Counted from the first letter of the stretch, positions 1 through 8,784 are shown. The stretch is 64,000 nucleotides of DNA from Labrys miyagiensis (GCF_030160835.1 NZ_BSPC01000007.1:23687-87686); one strand, 5' to 3'. Notes: generated from the letters alone by a model not told the origin. Made by a program: numbers and translations.

Positions 1-96
1 CTCGGCATGGACCAGGACGGGCCGGCGGTGGAGGGGCTGATGGCGCTGGCGGTGCATCTGGGGGTGATGCGCAAGGGCGCGCACCCCTGGATGTAA
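1..96 (+). CDS. 3' end of an unidentified gene (31 codons)
   Basis: Reading from base 1 gives 31 codons in frame 1, ending in ...RKGAHPWM and a TAA stop at 94-96. The upstream part lies outside the window. The fragment is rich in Met, Gly and Ala (GMDQDGPAVEGLMALA), looks coding and has GC-rich third positions, but is too short for a family call. It points toward the next gene at 243 with about 146 bases between, so the two are probably separate units. Confidence 0.5.
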   Translation, partial: LGMDQDGPAVEGLMALAVHLGVMRKGAHPWM

Positions 97-242
97 AACT
101 CGGTATGAACGCGCAATGGTTGTAGTAAACCAAAACTCGATGCTGAATGCTCTCTGCTTTCCATGAAAGGCCTACGGCCCGGCCGGAAGAGCTGATATAT
201 TGCACACTGGCGCGACGTCCATCTGGTCGACCGGAGGCATAG

Positions 243-1202
243 ATGAGCCGTAACCTTTGTCTCGGAAATACAGGACCGGACGTCCGAAACCTGCAGAAAA
301 TGCTGAATTTTCATGGCAGCAAACTTATACCGGACGGCATTTTCGGGCCGCTGACCTTGCGGGAAGTCCGGCGCCTTCAAGGCGCCGCCACGATAAACCA
401 GGATGGCATCGTCGGCCCTCTCACCAAGCTCGCTCTGTTCCCGTCGCTGCAGATCGACTCTGTGTATTACCTTTCACCTCTCGGGATCGACCTCCGGCCG
501 TTGTTTGCGAGGGCCATGGCGCAATCGTCGCTGGTGGCGCAGACCCTCCCAAAGATTCAGACCGCGAATGTCACGGCAGCGCCGCCGCCCCCGCCAACCT
601 CTCCTGCGACTGCTTCCCCTCCGACGCCTACGCCTACGCCTGCTCCTACTGCTGCTCCTCCTTCCACGCCCAGCATCAATTTCCAGAATCTGATCGTGCA
701 GGGCGGCAATCAGTTCGCCTGGAACCCCTGGGCGCCCTCACCCTTCGTGGCGGGCGTGACGGGCACATTCGTCATTCGCTGGGGCGATGCGGGCGTCAGC
801 GGCCTGAAACTCAGCGGCCAAGGCCAGTTTTCGGTCAATTCGCTCCACTCGCCGAACGGCAAATGGACGGGGCAGGGCGGGATCCAGCTTCAGCCCCTCG
901 CACCATGGCTGGACAGGAACCTGAAATTCTTCGACGAGCGCCTCGACCTGACCTCGGTTTTCGTCACGGCCTTCGTGCAGCGAAACGAGAACTCCAACAA
1001 TTTTCAATCAGGCGGCGGCGTGGGCTGGCAGCCAAGCCTTTCCCTGATCAAGGGCACGGGTGACGACCCCATCCTGACGCTCTCGCTCAACCTCCAGGCC
1101 GTCAAGGCCTGGGATCTGCATACGGGAGAAGGACAACCGATCTCGCCGCAAGTCGGCGTCGGGCTGGGTTTGGATATCTGGCAATTGCTTCACCAGAAAT
1201 GA
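243..1202 (+). CDS. Peptidoglycan-binding-domain protein with Pro-rich linker
   Basis: A 319-residue protein. Residues about 5-68 match a PG_binding_1 domain, with the repeating GxxGPDVRxLQ and DGIFGPLTLREVRRLQ signatures followed by DGIVGPLTKLAL; these three-helix modules usually anchor enzymes to cell-wall peptidoglycan. Residues about 110-147 form a Pro/Ala/Thr-rich linker. Residues about 150-319 are Gly-rich with alternating polar and hydrophobic residues, suggesting beta structure, and match no family I recognise. No N-terminal signal peptide is visible although the domain normally acts outside the cytoplasm. It stands alone, so the role of the C-terminal domain is open. The ATG follows GACCGGAGGC, a good ribosome binding site. 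Confidence 0.75.
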   Translation: MSRNLCLGNTGPDVRNLQKMLNFHGSKLIPDGIFGPLTLREVRRLQGAATINQDGIVGPLTKLALFPSLQIDSVYYLSPLGIDLRPLFARAMAQSSLVAQTLPKIQTANVTAAPPPPPTSPATASPPTPTPTPAPTAAPPSTPSINFQNLIVQGGNQFAWNPWAPSPFVAGVTGTFVIRWGDAGVSGLKLSGQGQFSVNSLHSPNGKWTGQGGIQLQPLAPWLDRNLKFFDERLDLTSVFVTAFVQRNENSNNFQSGGGVGWQPSLSLIKGTGDDPILTLSLNLQAVKAWDLHTGEGQPISPQVGVGLGLDIWQLLHQK

Positions 1203-1313
1203 CGGGGCACAACAGGAATGCCGCCGTGTCGCTCGAATCGCAAGGATGAAGAGAGACGGCGTTGATGACAATGCAGGCGTGCAATACTCCGCTGCTCGCC
1301 ATCAACCATGCCC

Positions 1314-1416
1314 TAGAGCAAAGCGCGTTTAAGCGTAAACGCTGCTTTGCTCTAGCTCTTTGTTTCGACGCGTCTTTGCGATTCTTGCCGATTCCGGCAA
1401 ATCGCAAAACGCTTTG
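1314..1416. repeat. Palindromic repeat family PR1, copy a
   Basis: Two adjacent hairpins. The first pairs AGAGCAAAGC with GCTTTGCTCT around GTTTAAGCGTAAAC; the second pairs TTGCGATTCTTGCCG with CGGCAAATCGCAA. They are joined by a linker containing CTCTTTGTTTCGACGCG. Other copies lie at 8130-8230, 48874-48975 (opposite orientation) and, with replaced stems, 50831-50934. It occupies the space between a plus-strand gene ending at 1202 and a minus-strand gene ending at 1461, so it could also act as a 3' end structure. Confidence 0.85.
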
Positions 1417-1460
1417 GCGCAGTTGACGGCGAGCGAGACGATATCCGGGTCTGCCCTACC

Positions 1461-2495
1461 CTACTTGGTAAAGCCGAGTTCTTTGTTGGCCTTGATCACG
1501 TAGTCGTTCGTATAGGTGGAGGCGAGATCGACAGGCCCCTTGACCTTGCCCGCCTTTTTCAGCACCTCCAACACGGTCGCAGGGCCGTCTGCCGGCATCA
1601 TGCCATCAGGCAGGAACTGCCCCTTATCCTTGTTGAGCGCGTCGATGTAATCCTGCCGGCTGGTGAGCTGGTTGCTGACGAAATCCTTGGGCAAATTATC
1701 GGCAATGTCGGCGGCGCTGTGGGTGTTGATCCAATGCATGGTCTCGACCATGGCCGATACCACACGCTGGGTTTCCTCCGGGTGCTTTTCGACCCAGTCG
1801 GCGCGTACGATGATCGAGGCAGTCGGCCAGGTTCCGCCAAGCCACTTCTTGACGCCCTCGGTCGTTGCAAGATCGAAGGCCGAATAGCCGATGCCCTTCT
1901 TTTCGATCGCGCTCACGGTCGGCTGGGTGGTCATGCCGCAGACGATCTCGCCGTGAATGAGGCCCGCGATCAATGTCGCACCGGCGCCGACGCCCACGCG
2001 CGAGAATTTATCGGATGTGAGACCGCTATGGGCGGCAAGGTAGAGCGTCAGCGCGTCCGTGCCGGAGCCGATATCGGTCACGCCGACAGTCTTGCCGGCC
2101 CAGTCGGCGGGGCTCTTGATGTTGGAATCCTTGGCGCACATTTCGCGTTCGCCCGGAGCGCCGCTCAATTGCACGATATCGATGACCTTCTTGCCATGGA
2201 GCTGAAAATCAATGGTGTGATTGTACCAGGCGCCAGCCATATCGACCTGGCCCGAAATCATCGCGTCTTCGGCTCCGACCGCATCGTTTTCGGTCGAAAG
2301 CTCAATGTCGATCCCGTGCTTTTTGAAAAAGCCGAGATTTTGCGCGAGCTGGTAGGGCAGATAGATCTGCTTGTCGATGCCCCCGACCATCATCGTCACT
2401 TTCATGTCGTCCGCACGCGCCGCCATACCCCCCGCAAGGCTGAGCGTTGCTGCCACGAGAGCGCCGAGCGCCACGCGTTGCATGATTTGCTTCAA
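1461..2495 (-). CDS. ABC transporter substrate-binding protein, NitT/TauT (SsuA) type
   Basis: A 344-residue periplasmic binding protein. Residues 1-28 are a Sec signal peptide (KQIMQRVALGALVAATLSLAGG, cleavage near ARA-DD). The mature part has the family pattern: YLPYQLAQNLGFFKKHGIDIEL near the N terminus, then segments for ligand-gated lobe closure such as GKTVGVTDIGSGTD. Such proteins feed nitrate, sulfonates, taurine, thiamine precursors or other small anions to the permease; the ligand cannot be read from the sequence. It is the last gene of a minus-strand operon after the ATPase and permease, 27 bases beyond the permease stop. Confidence 0.9.
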   Translation of the reverse strand: MKQIMQRVALGALVAATLSLAGGMAARADDMKVTMMVGGIDKQIYLPYQLAQNLGFFKKHGIDIELSTENDAVGAEDAMISGQVDMAGAWYNHTIDFQLHGKKVIDIVQLSGAPGEREMCAKDSNIKSPADWAGKTVGVTDIGSGTDALTLYLAAHSGLTSDKFSRVGVGAGATLIAGLIHGEIVCGMTTQPTVSAIEKKGIGYSAFDLATTEGVKKWLGGTWPTASIIVRADWVEKHPEETQRVVSAMVETMHWINTHSAADIADNLPKDFVSNQLTSRQDYIDALNKDKGQFLPDGMMPADGPATVLEVLKKAGKVKGPVDLASTYTNDYVIKANKELGFTK

Positions 2496-2522
2496 CTTAT
2501 AGTCCTCCCTTGGTGTTGATTG

Positions 2523-3362
2523 TCATACGTCCTGAATGTTTTCGGCCGAGGTGGGTTTGCGCCAGGCCAGCAGGCGCTTTTCGATCCTCGCCATCAGCAT
2601 TTCCACGCCCAGGACGATCATGCCGATCACGAACATGCAGCCGAAAACGCCGTCGGAATCGAAGGTGTTCTGCGCCGTCTTGATCACCAGGCCGAGGCCG
2701 TGCTGCGCCCCCAGGATTTCACCAACGATGGCGCCGATGATCGAAAACCCGAGCGCGACATGCAGACTTGCGACAATCCATGTCATGGCCGAGGGAATGA
2801 TCACCTGGCGGATGACATCCGCTCGGGAGCCGCCCAGGATGCGAATATTCGCCACCAGATTCGGGTCGACGCTGCGCACGCCCTGGTAGGCGTTGAAAAA
2901 CACCACGAAGAAGACGAGGACAGCGGCCAGAATGGCTTTGGCCGCGAGCCCCAGCCCCAGCCACATCACGAAAATCGAGCCGAGCACGATGCGCGGGATG
3001 GCATTCAGAAACTTGATATAGGGGTTCATGACATCGGACAGATAATCGACCTGGCCGAGCAGGATGCCCATGAAAACACCGCTGGCGACGCCGACGACGA
3101 ACCCGATTGCCGCCTCTTCCAGGGTCACGAAGATCTGAAACCAGAACGAGCCATAGGCCGTGCCGTTGACGAACCAGTCCGCCAGCCGGGTGACGACGCC
3201 GGTCGGCGAACCAAAAAACAGCGGATCGACGACACCTGTGTCGGACGCAATTTGCCAGGTTCCGATAAAACCGACCAGAATGACGAGTTGGCCCAGCAAG
3301 ACCAGGAGACGGCGGCGCCTGGCGGCGGCGCGAAAACCCGTCGAAACAGGGGCATCCGTCAT
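2523..3362 (-). CDS. ABC transporter permease, NitT/TauT type
   Basis: A 279-residue inner-membrane permease with about six hydrophobic segments. The cytoplasmic EAA loop that docks to the ATPase is visible around ILGGSRADVIRQVIIPSAM, followed by the conserved GFSIIGAIVGEILG region of the BPD_transp_1 fold. Length is normal for SsuC/TauC-like permeases. The start codon overlaps the upstream ATPase stop codon by four bases (ATGA at 3359-3362), so the two are translationally coupled. It forms the membrane channel for the substrate-binding protein encoded just downstream. Confidence 0.92.
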   Translation of the reverse strand: MTDAPVSTGFRAAARRRRLLVLLGQLVILVGFIGTWQIASDTGVVDPLFFGSPTGVVTRLADWFVNGTAYGSFWFQIFVTLEEAAIGFVVGVASGVFMGILLGQVDYLSDVMNPYIKFLNAIPRIVLGSIFVMWLGLGLAAKAILAAVLVFFVVFFNAYQGVRSVDPNLVANIRILGGSRADVIRQVIIPSAMTWIVASLHVALGFSIIGAIVGEILGAQHGLGLVIKTAQNTFDSDGVFGCMFVIGMIVLGVEMLMARIEKRLLAWRKPTSAENIQDV

Positions 3363-4231
3363 GCGATGGTCTCCTTGGCCGCTACCGGCGCGCCTTGACG
3401 GGCATAGGTTCGCTGCACTTCGTCACGCAACGCCTCCCAGATCTGCTGATGCAATTGGAGAAACCGCGGCTGGAAACGGATTTCCTGCAAGGCGCCGCGC
3501 GGGCGAGGCAGATCGATGTCGAAAATCGCCTTGACCGTTCCCGGCCCCGCGGTGATGACGACCACCTTGTCGGCGAGACCGATCGCCTCCTCCAGATCAT
3601 GGGTGACGAACAGGACCGTGGGCCGATCCCGCTCCCAGAGCGTGAGCAATTCATTCGACATGATCGAACGGGTCTGAACGTCGAGCGCGGAGAAGGGCTC
3701 GTCCATCAAGAGGATCGAGGGCTTGTTGATGAGGGCGGCGGCCAGACTCGCGCGCTTGCGCATGCCCCCGGACAATTGATGCGGATAATGCTGCTCGAAT
3801 CCGGACAATCCGACGATGCGCAGCCAATTGCGCGCCATCTCCAGCGCGTCCTTTTGCGGGACCTTGTTGAAGATGGGCCCGAGCGACACATTGGTCACGA
3901 CCGATCGCCAGGGCAGCAGGGCGTCCGCCTGAAACATGAAGCTCACGCCTTTGGTGATTCCGGAGACGATCTGGTCCGAAACGGTCACTTTGCCGGCGCT
4001 CGGTCGGTCAAGGCCGGCCAGCATTGTCAGGGTCGTGGATTTACCGCACCCCGTAGGTCCGACGATCGCACAGAATTGCCCCGGCAATATTTCGAGATTG
4101 ACGTCGTGGAGCGCCGTCATCGTCTGCCCCACCGGAGATACAAACCGTTTGGTGACGCCTTCAAACCTGACATGACCAGCTTTGACATCGCCAAGTCTCG
4201 TCGGCGGATCGTTCCCCATGGGCACTCCCAA
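3359..4231 (-). CDS. ABC transporter ATP-binding protein, NitT/TauT type
   Basis: A 290-residue ATPase. All nucleotide-binding motifs are intact: Walker A GPTGCGKST, signature LSGGMRKRASLA, Walker B ILLMDEPFSALD and switch histidine in VTHDLEEA. The order and spacing match SsuB/TauB-like subunits. It is the first gene of a three-gene operon (ATPase, permease, binding protein), so the operon promoter should lie above 4231; the bases just upstream contain an AT-rich run (TTTTATATTTTATAT). The ATG at 4229-4231 was kept; a second in-frame Met four codons in (MGND) is also possible. Confidence 0.92.
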   Translation of the reverse strand: MGVPMGNDPPTRLGDVKAGHVRFEGVTKRFVSPVGQTMTALHDVNLEILPGQFCAIVGPTGCGKSTTLTMLAGLDRPSAGKVTVSDQIVSGITKGVSFMFQADALLPWRSVVTNVSLGPIFNKVPQKDALEMARNWLRIVGLSGFEQHYPHQLSGGMRKRASLAAALINKPSILLMDEPFSALDVQTRSIMSNELLTLWERDRPTVLFVTHDLEEAIGLADKVVVITAGPGTVKAIFDIDLPRPRGALQEIRFQPRFLQLHQQIWEALRDEVQRTYARQGAPVAAKETIA

Positions 4232-5099
4232 TTTTATATTTTATATGACTCTTGCTCACGCCTTTAATGCTCGACCGCCCTGCCCTCCCTCTGAAGCCTG
4301 GCAACGATCTGTCCCGCGGCAGCGGTTTCATATTTGCCGGCAGACTGGCGGTGATACGGGAGAGCACGCCGCGCCCATCCCGCCGGAGCCTGGGGCTCAC
4401 GGCCATCCGGGGAATCGTGGGGCATGAAGACCTGTTTGTCGGGAATGTTGCCAGACGGGCTGTGCTCGGGCCACGCCGGCTTTCCGGCGGCCATAACCGT
4501 TTCCACCGCGAGCATCAGAACAGCGACAGCCATGCCGGGAACCAGACGCGATCGAGAGAAATCCCCGCGGCTTCCCCCTTCATGGCGAACTCGTACCAGA
4601 ACCGGAACTCCGCGAAGGACACGATAGGAAGGCAGACTTAGGGAGGAATTAGGAGACTCCCGAGACCAAGTGAATCGACTTGGAGCCGTCATCCCCGGCG
4701 AGCGCGTCACAAGCTTTGCTTATGACTGGGAGGGAAGCTTCAACTTCACACCTTCCTCGTCGCAGCCGCCCGAGCGACCCCGACCCCTCCCCAAGAAGTG
4801 CATCGCAAATCGCCCTTCCGCTTTGGGAGCAGCAGCGCGAGAAGGGGGTTGCATGCCAGACGAAGCCCCCAGACAGCCATTCTCTATTTCGGCCTGCGGA
4901 CCGGAGTCACCAACGAGTCACGGCGGCTATGTATTATTTGAATATAGAGTGCACATCTAAGAATTTACACACCGTTGTTTTCAAAAAAATTTTCAAAACT
5001 ATAATTATATTTTTAACTCAATTTCAAAATCTACTGGCCATTTCAATATTGATGGTAGGTTTGGGGCTGTGGGGGCTTCCAAGCGATAGGGAAAGCGTC
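4232..5099. other. 868-base stretch without a convincing gene; contains an AT-rich island
   Basis: No ORF here has a ribosome binding site plus recognisable content. A minus-strand frame at 4264-4710 contains a signal-peptide-like run (MAVAVLMLAVETVMAAG) from 4533, which could be a small secreted protein, but support is weak. Bases about 4925-5060 are strikingly AT-rich for this chromosome (runs such as AAAAAAATTTTCAAAACT and ATTATATTTTTAAC). This island probably contains the promoter for the ORF at 5100 and may be foreign DNA. Confidence 0.5.
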
Positions 5100-5462
5100 A
5101 TGGCTGACGATACGATTCCGCATGCCAAGATCTCTATACCGGTTGATTTCAAGATCGACGCGATCACGCCCTATCGCAGCGCCGAGCACGTTTATCGCAA
5201 TGCCGCGCCTACGGTACACGCCCTGCCGACGCCGCCGCTGGGCGTCGTGGCCAATTTCACCGGAACCTTTTCGGGGCCTGGCCTCAACCTGATCTTCCGG
5301 CCGAACAGCGACGCGCCCACGTCCACAACCTTCCCGGCCGCCGTCAACCCACTGCCGCCCAAGCCACCGAGCGAGTTTGCCGGCCTGACCTGGCCCCATC
5401 TGTCGCTCACGACCCTGGTGCCGACGGATGAACTGGTCATCCTGCCATCGGCCTGGCCATAG
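5100..5462 (+). CDS. Short orphan ORF, possibly a truncated gene
   Basis: A 120-residue frame starting MADDTIPHAKISIPVDF. It contains NFTGTFSGPGLNLIFRPNS and a Pro-rich stretch, and reminds me of the N-terminal part of a longer uncharacterised secreted or barrel-like family, but I cannot name it. The frame is open upstream to 4680; the ATG at 5100 was chosen because codon use becomes GC-rich there and a Met-Ala-Asp-Asp start is sensible. An alternative start at 5052 (MVGLGLWGLP) would add a hydrophobic leader. No continuation was visible in other frames after the TAG, so it is either a short gene or a remnant. Confidence 0.4.
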   Translation: MADDTIPHAKISIPVDFKIDAITPYRSAEHVYRNAAPTVHALPTPPLGVVANFTGTFSGPGLNLIFRPNSDAPTSTTFPAAVNPLPPKPPSEFAGLTWPHLSLTTLVPTDELVILPSAWP

Positions 5463-5495
5463 GAATCGGCGGACTTCCCGACGAGTCCCGCCGAA

Positions 5496-5536
5496 GCGTC
5501 GTGCCGGAAGACGGATCCCGGCTTTCGGCACGACGC
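5496..5536. repeat. 11-bp perfect inverted repeat downstream of the 5100 ORF
   Basis: GCGTCGTGCCG at 5496-5506 pairs exactly with CGGCACGACGC at 5526-5536 across a 19-base loop. It sits 34 bases after the stop codon at 5462. No T-run follows, so it is a hairpin of unknown role rather than a textbook terminator. Confidence 0.5.
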
Positions 5537-5740
5537 GACAACAAGGATCTGCAGCATCGGATCCGGTTCCGAAATCAGGGCCTGTGCTGTGGAAAGCCGA
5601 GGCATGACCATGCCCGCCCGCCAGCAACTGCCCCCCGCAATTACTCGATTAGGCCGTCGCCATCCTTGCCAGCCGTAGGCCATGAGTCTGCCGCTCGACA
5701 GACCGTCTCCGATAGGCGAATTCGCGTTGGAAGCTGCTGA

Positions 5741-6169
5741 TTACGGTGCGGCGATGCGAATGGGACGCGTCCCGACCGGGGCGCCGGTTGCGCGGTCGAT
5801 GGTGACGGGATCGATCTCCGTTCCGGTCTCCGCGTCGAAGAACCGGGTCACCTTGCCTCCGGCGCGATGCTTGCGTCCCCACGCACCGATCGCAAACAGA
5901 ACCGGCAGGAAGTCGCGGCCGGCCTCCGTCAGCACATATTCGTCCCGTGGCGGACGATCGGAATAGCGGCGTTTCTCCAGCAGCCCGTCCTCGGTCAGGG
6001 ATGACAGCCGCCCCGTCAGCATCGTCGGCGCGATACCCAGGCTCTTGCGAAAATCATCGAAGCGGGTCAGCCCCGCATGGGCGTCGCGCAGGATCAGCAT
6101 GCTCCACGCGTCCCCCACGAGCGCCAGGCTCCGGGCGATCAGGCATGGCTGGTCCGAAAGATTTTTCAT
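5741..6169 (-). CDS. HxlR-family transcriptional regulator
   Basis: A 142-residue winged-helix regulator. The HxlR signature is clear: CLIARSLALVGDAWSMLILRDA, then FDDFRKSLGIAPTMLTGRLSSLTEDGLLEKRRYSDRPPRDEYVLTEAG (continuous across residues about 36-85), the recognition helix and wing. The Cys near the N terminus is the kind used by thiol or electrophile sensing members, although this protein's signal is unknown. It is divergent from the SDR/MDR pair beginning at 6259 and probably represses it through the inverted repeat at 6193-6213. Confidence 0.9.
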   Translation of the reverse strand: MKNLSDQPCLIARSLALVGDAWSMLILRDAHAGLTRFDDFRKSLGIAPTMLTGRLSSLTEDGLLEKRRYSDRPPRDEYVLTEAGRDFLPVLFAIGAWGRKHRAGGKVTRFFDAETGTEIDPVTIDRATGAPVGTRPIRIAAP

Positions 6170-6192
6170 GTCGGTATCTTTTTAGTAGTGAC

Positions 6193-6213
6193 TTACTATT
6201 AAATTGATAGTAA
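6193..6213. promoter_or_regulatory. Inverted repeat between HxlR and SDR genes, candidate operator
   Basis: TTACTAT (6193-6199) and ATAGTAA (6207-6213) form a perfect 7-bp inverted repeat in an AT-rich stretch of the 89-base divergent intergenic region. HxlR dimers bind such short palindromes in divergent promoters. The assignment is an inference from position and symmetry. Confidence 0.55.
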
Positions 6214-6258
6214 CTGACTTCGCAACGATGTTCCACGACAAAATGAGAGCCAAAGCGG

Positions 6259-7074
6259 ATGAGCAAGACAGAACGCGGCATTGCCCTGGTCACGGGTGCT
6301 TCCTCGGGCATCGGGCTGGCGACGGCGCGAGCGCTGCGGCGCGATGGCTATCGTGTCTTCGGCACCAGCCGAAAATCGATGCCCGATACCTCGGATGGCA
6401 TCACGATGCTGATCTGCGACGTAATCGACGATGCATCCGTTCAGAGTGTCGTCGACGAGGTTCTAAGCCGCGCAGGGGGGATCAATCTTCTCGTCAACAA
6501 CGCCGGTCTCGCTCTCTTTGGGGGCGCTGAGGAATCCTCGGTCGCACAGGTGCAAGCCCTGTTCGACGTCAATCTGTTCGGCGCCATCCGCATGACCAAT
6601 GCGGTGTTGCCTTCGATGCGGCGGCGCGGCAAAGGGCGCATCATCAACATCGGCTCGATCTTAGGCCTCATACCCGCGCCATATTCGGCTCACTATTCAG
6701 CGGCAAAACACGCAATCGAGGGCTACTCGGAATCGCTGGATCACGAGGTTCGTGCCTTCAATATTCGCGTCTCGGTTATCGAGCCTGCGTTTGTCCGTAC
6801 TATCTTCGACCAGAATGGGATTAAGCCGGATTCCATCTTGAATGAATATGACGGAGCTCGAGCTAACCTCGACGCGCTCCTTCGCGATGTGATGCCTAAG
6901 GCCGATCTGCCAGATGTCGTGGCCGCGGTGGTCGTCAAGGCCGCGACCGATGCCCATCCGCGACGGCGCTATACCGCTGGCAAGGTAGCGCAGCAGATCG
7001 GCATGCTGCGCCGGTTTGCCCCCGCAGAGATATTCGACAAGATCTTGCGAAAGCAGTTCCGCTTGCCGGTCTGA
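6259..7074 (+). CDS. Short-chain dehydrogenase/reductase (classical SDR)
   Basis: A 271-residue NAD(P)-dependent oxidoreductase. The nucleotide-binding motif TGASSGIG is at residues 12-19, NNAG at about 80-83, and the catalytic set is intact: Ser133, Tyr146, Lys150 in S-x12-YSAAK. An Arg after the first beta-alpha-beta unit (GTSRKS) suggests NADPH preference. The substrate is unknown. It is followed 48 bases later by a quinone-oxidoreductase-like enzyme on the same strand and faces an HxlR regulator, an arrangement typical of inducible carbonyl or quinone stress genes. Confidence 0.9.
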   Translation: MSKTERGIALVTGASSGIGLATARALRRDGYRVFGTSRKSMPDTSDGITMLICDVIDDASVQSVVDEVLSRAGGINLLVNNAGLALFGGAEESSVAQVQALFDVNLFGAIRMTNAVLPSMRRRGKGRIINIGSILGLIPAPYSAHYSAAKHAIEGYSESLDHEVRAFNIRVSVIEPAFVRTIFDQNGIKPDSILNEYDGARANLDALLRDVMPKADLPDVVAAVVVKAATDAHPRRRYTAGKVAQQIGMLRRFAPAEIFDKILRKQFRLPV

Positions 7075-7122
7075 CGGCATCGCTCGGTCTGCCTGCTCGC
7101 CATAGAAACGAAAGTCAATCTA

Positions 7123-8124
7123 ATGAAATCATTCCTGATCGATCGCTACAGGAAGGGCGGGGCGCTGCGGCTTGGCGAAAGTCCCGAGCCGGCGTTGCGC
7201 GAAAACGACGTCATGGTTGCGGTTCACGGCGCCGGCGTAAACCTCCTCGACAGCAAGATCAGGGATGGCGAGTTCAAACTCATCCTGCCCTACCGGCTGC
7301 CGCTGGTGCTGGGCAACGATGTGGCGGGCGTCGTGGTCCGCGTCGGGGCCAATGTCCGGCGTTTCAAGCCCGGAGACGAGGTCTATGCGCGTCCGGCCCA
7401 GGATCGCATCGGCACATTCGCCCAGTACATCGCCATGGACGAGGCCGATGTGGCGATGAAGCCGAACAATCTGACCATGGAGGAGGCCGCCTCCATTCCG
7501 CTTGTCGGGCTGACGGCATGGCAGGTGCTTGTCGAGCGGGCCAACTTGCAGACGGGGCAGAAGGTCCTGATCCACGCCGGCTCGGGCGGCGTGGGCACGA
7601 TCGCGATCCAGCTTGCCAAGCATCTCGGCGCCCATGTGGCCACGACCACGAGCACGGCAAACATCGCTCTGGTGAAAGGTCTCGGCGCGGACGTCGTGGT
7701 CGACTACAAGGAGGAAGACTTCGAGAAAGTGCTGCAGGGCTATGACGTCGTGCTGAACAGCCTCGGGAAAGATACGCTGGAGAAATCCCTTGCCGTGCTG
7801 AAGCCGGGCGGGAAGCTGATCTCGATTTCCGGTCCACCCGATCCGGACTTCGCGAGGCAGAACGGCTCCGGCTGGCTGCTGCAACAGGTCATGCGCTTGC
7901 TGAGTTCCGGCATCAGGAGAAAATCGAAACGCCGGGGGATCCGCTATTCGTTTCACTTCATGACGGCGAATGGCGGCCAGCTCGCAAAGATCACCTCCCT
8001 GATCGAGGCAGGCGACATACGCCCGGTGATGGACCGGGTCTTCCCGTTCGAGAGGACCAACGAGGCGCTGGCCTATGTCGAAACGGGTCGTGCGAAGGGC
8101 AAAGTCGTCGTCACCGTGAAGTGA
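7123..8124 (+). CDS. NADP-dependent zinc-free medium-chain oxidoreductase (quinone-reductase type)
   Basis: A 333-residue MDR-superfamily protein. The N-terminal GroES-like half contains PALRENDVMVAVHGAGVN and VLGNDVAGVVVRVG; the Rossmann half has HAGSGGVGTIAIQLAKHLGA and a C-terminal GKVVVTVK. The zinc-binding Cys/His set of alcohol dehydrogenases is absent, as in quinone or enone reductases. It likely forms a transcription unit with the SDR ending at 7074. Immediately after its stop codon (6 bases) begins a PR1 palindromic repeat that may shape the mRNA 3' end. Confidence 0.88.
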   Translation: MKSFLIDRYRKGGALRLGESPEPALRENDVMVAVHGAGVNLLDSKIRDGEFKLILPYRLPLVLGNDVAGVVVRVGANVRRFKPGDEVYARPAQDRIGTFAQYIAMDEADVAMKPNNLTMEEAASIPLVGLTAWQVLVERANLQTGQKVLIHAGSGGVGTIAIQLAKHLGAHVATTTSTANIALVKGLGADVVVDYKEEDFEKVLQGYDVVLNSLGKDTLEKSLAVLKPGGKLISISGPPDPDFARQNGSGWLLQQVMRLLSSGIRRKSKRRGIRYSFHFMTANGGQLAKITSLIEAGDIRPVMDRVFPFERTNEALAYVETGRAKGKVVVTVK

Positions 8125-8129
8125 CGCCA

Positions 8130-8230
8130 GGAGCAAAGCGCGTTTACACGTAAACGCCTCCTGCTCTAACTCCTTGTTTTAGCGCGTCTTTGCGATTCTT
8201 GCCGATTCAGTCAAATCGCAAAACGCTATA
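8130..8230. repeat. Palindromic repeat family PR1, copy b
   Basis: Same two-hairpin layout and orientation as the copy at 1314: GCGTTTACACGTAAACGC, linker CTCCTTGTTTTAGCGCG, then TTGCGATTCTTGCCG facing TCAAATCGCAA, ending in ACGCTATAG. It begins six bases after a stop codon. Confidence 0.85.
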
Positions 8231-8433
8231 GGGACCCACAGGGCCGCCGCCCGTTCGGGCAAGATTTCGATCACGAGACAGCACAGCACGAATGTGACAG
8301 GGTGACAGGTAGCTTTGGAACCCTTGCCGGCGGCTTGGCCGAACATCGCGTTCAATTTCATTCGTGCGCTTCCGCCAATTGTGAACCGGGTGAAAGGGAT
8401 GCGCAGGTTGGTCCAATTCCAAGGGGTATCGCC

Positions 8434-8784
8434 ATGATGAAACAGATCGACGCGCTTATTCATTGGTTTGCAGCGACCCTGGCCACCTCCCTCGGCTTCC
8501 TGGGAATTATGCTGACACTGTTATTGGGGTTCCTGATCGGCATAATCTCAAGGTTCGGAGAGAGTTGGTCCCTTCTATTCAATATGTATCTCTCCGTCGT
8601 TGCTATTGTCATAGCAGCGACTATCCTGGTTGCACAGAAACGGGATACGAATGCTATCCAGGCCAAGCTGAACCATTTGATCTTGTCAGGGGATTCACAT
8701 AATCAATTGGTCGGAATTGAGAAATCCACGATCGAGGAGATCGAAGATATACGCGATCAGCAGCATGCCGACAGGGACACCTGA
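8434..8784 (+). CDS. Low-affinity iron permease family membrane protein
   Basis: A 116-residue protein resembling the Fe_perm family. Two hydrophobic segments are visible, residues about 16-37 (LGFLGIMLTLLLGFLIGII) and 50-69 (NMYLSVVAIVIAATILVA), followed by the diagnostic QKRDTNAIQAKLNHLI segment and an acidic C terminus. Family members are usually near 120-150 residues, so this one is short but complete. The ATG at 8434 was chosen over an upstream in-frame Met at 8302 because only the later part matches the family. Bacterial members are poorly characterised; iron transport is inherited from the fungal FET4 name. Confidence 0.7.
   Translation: MMKQIDALIHWFAATLATSLGFLGIMLTLLLGFLIGIISRFGESWSLLFNMYLSVVAIVIAATILVAQKRDTNAIQAKLNHLILSGDSHNQLVGIEKSTIEEIEDIRDQQHADRDT

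Noticed and set aside
4264-4710. 148-codon minus-strand frame with a signal-like segment
   Set aside because: No ribosome binding site at any start and no family match; kept only as a note in the gap description.
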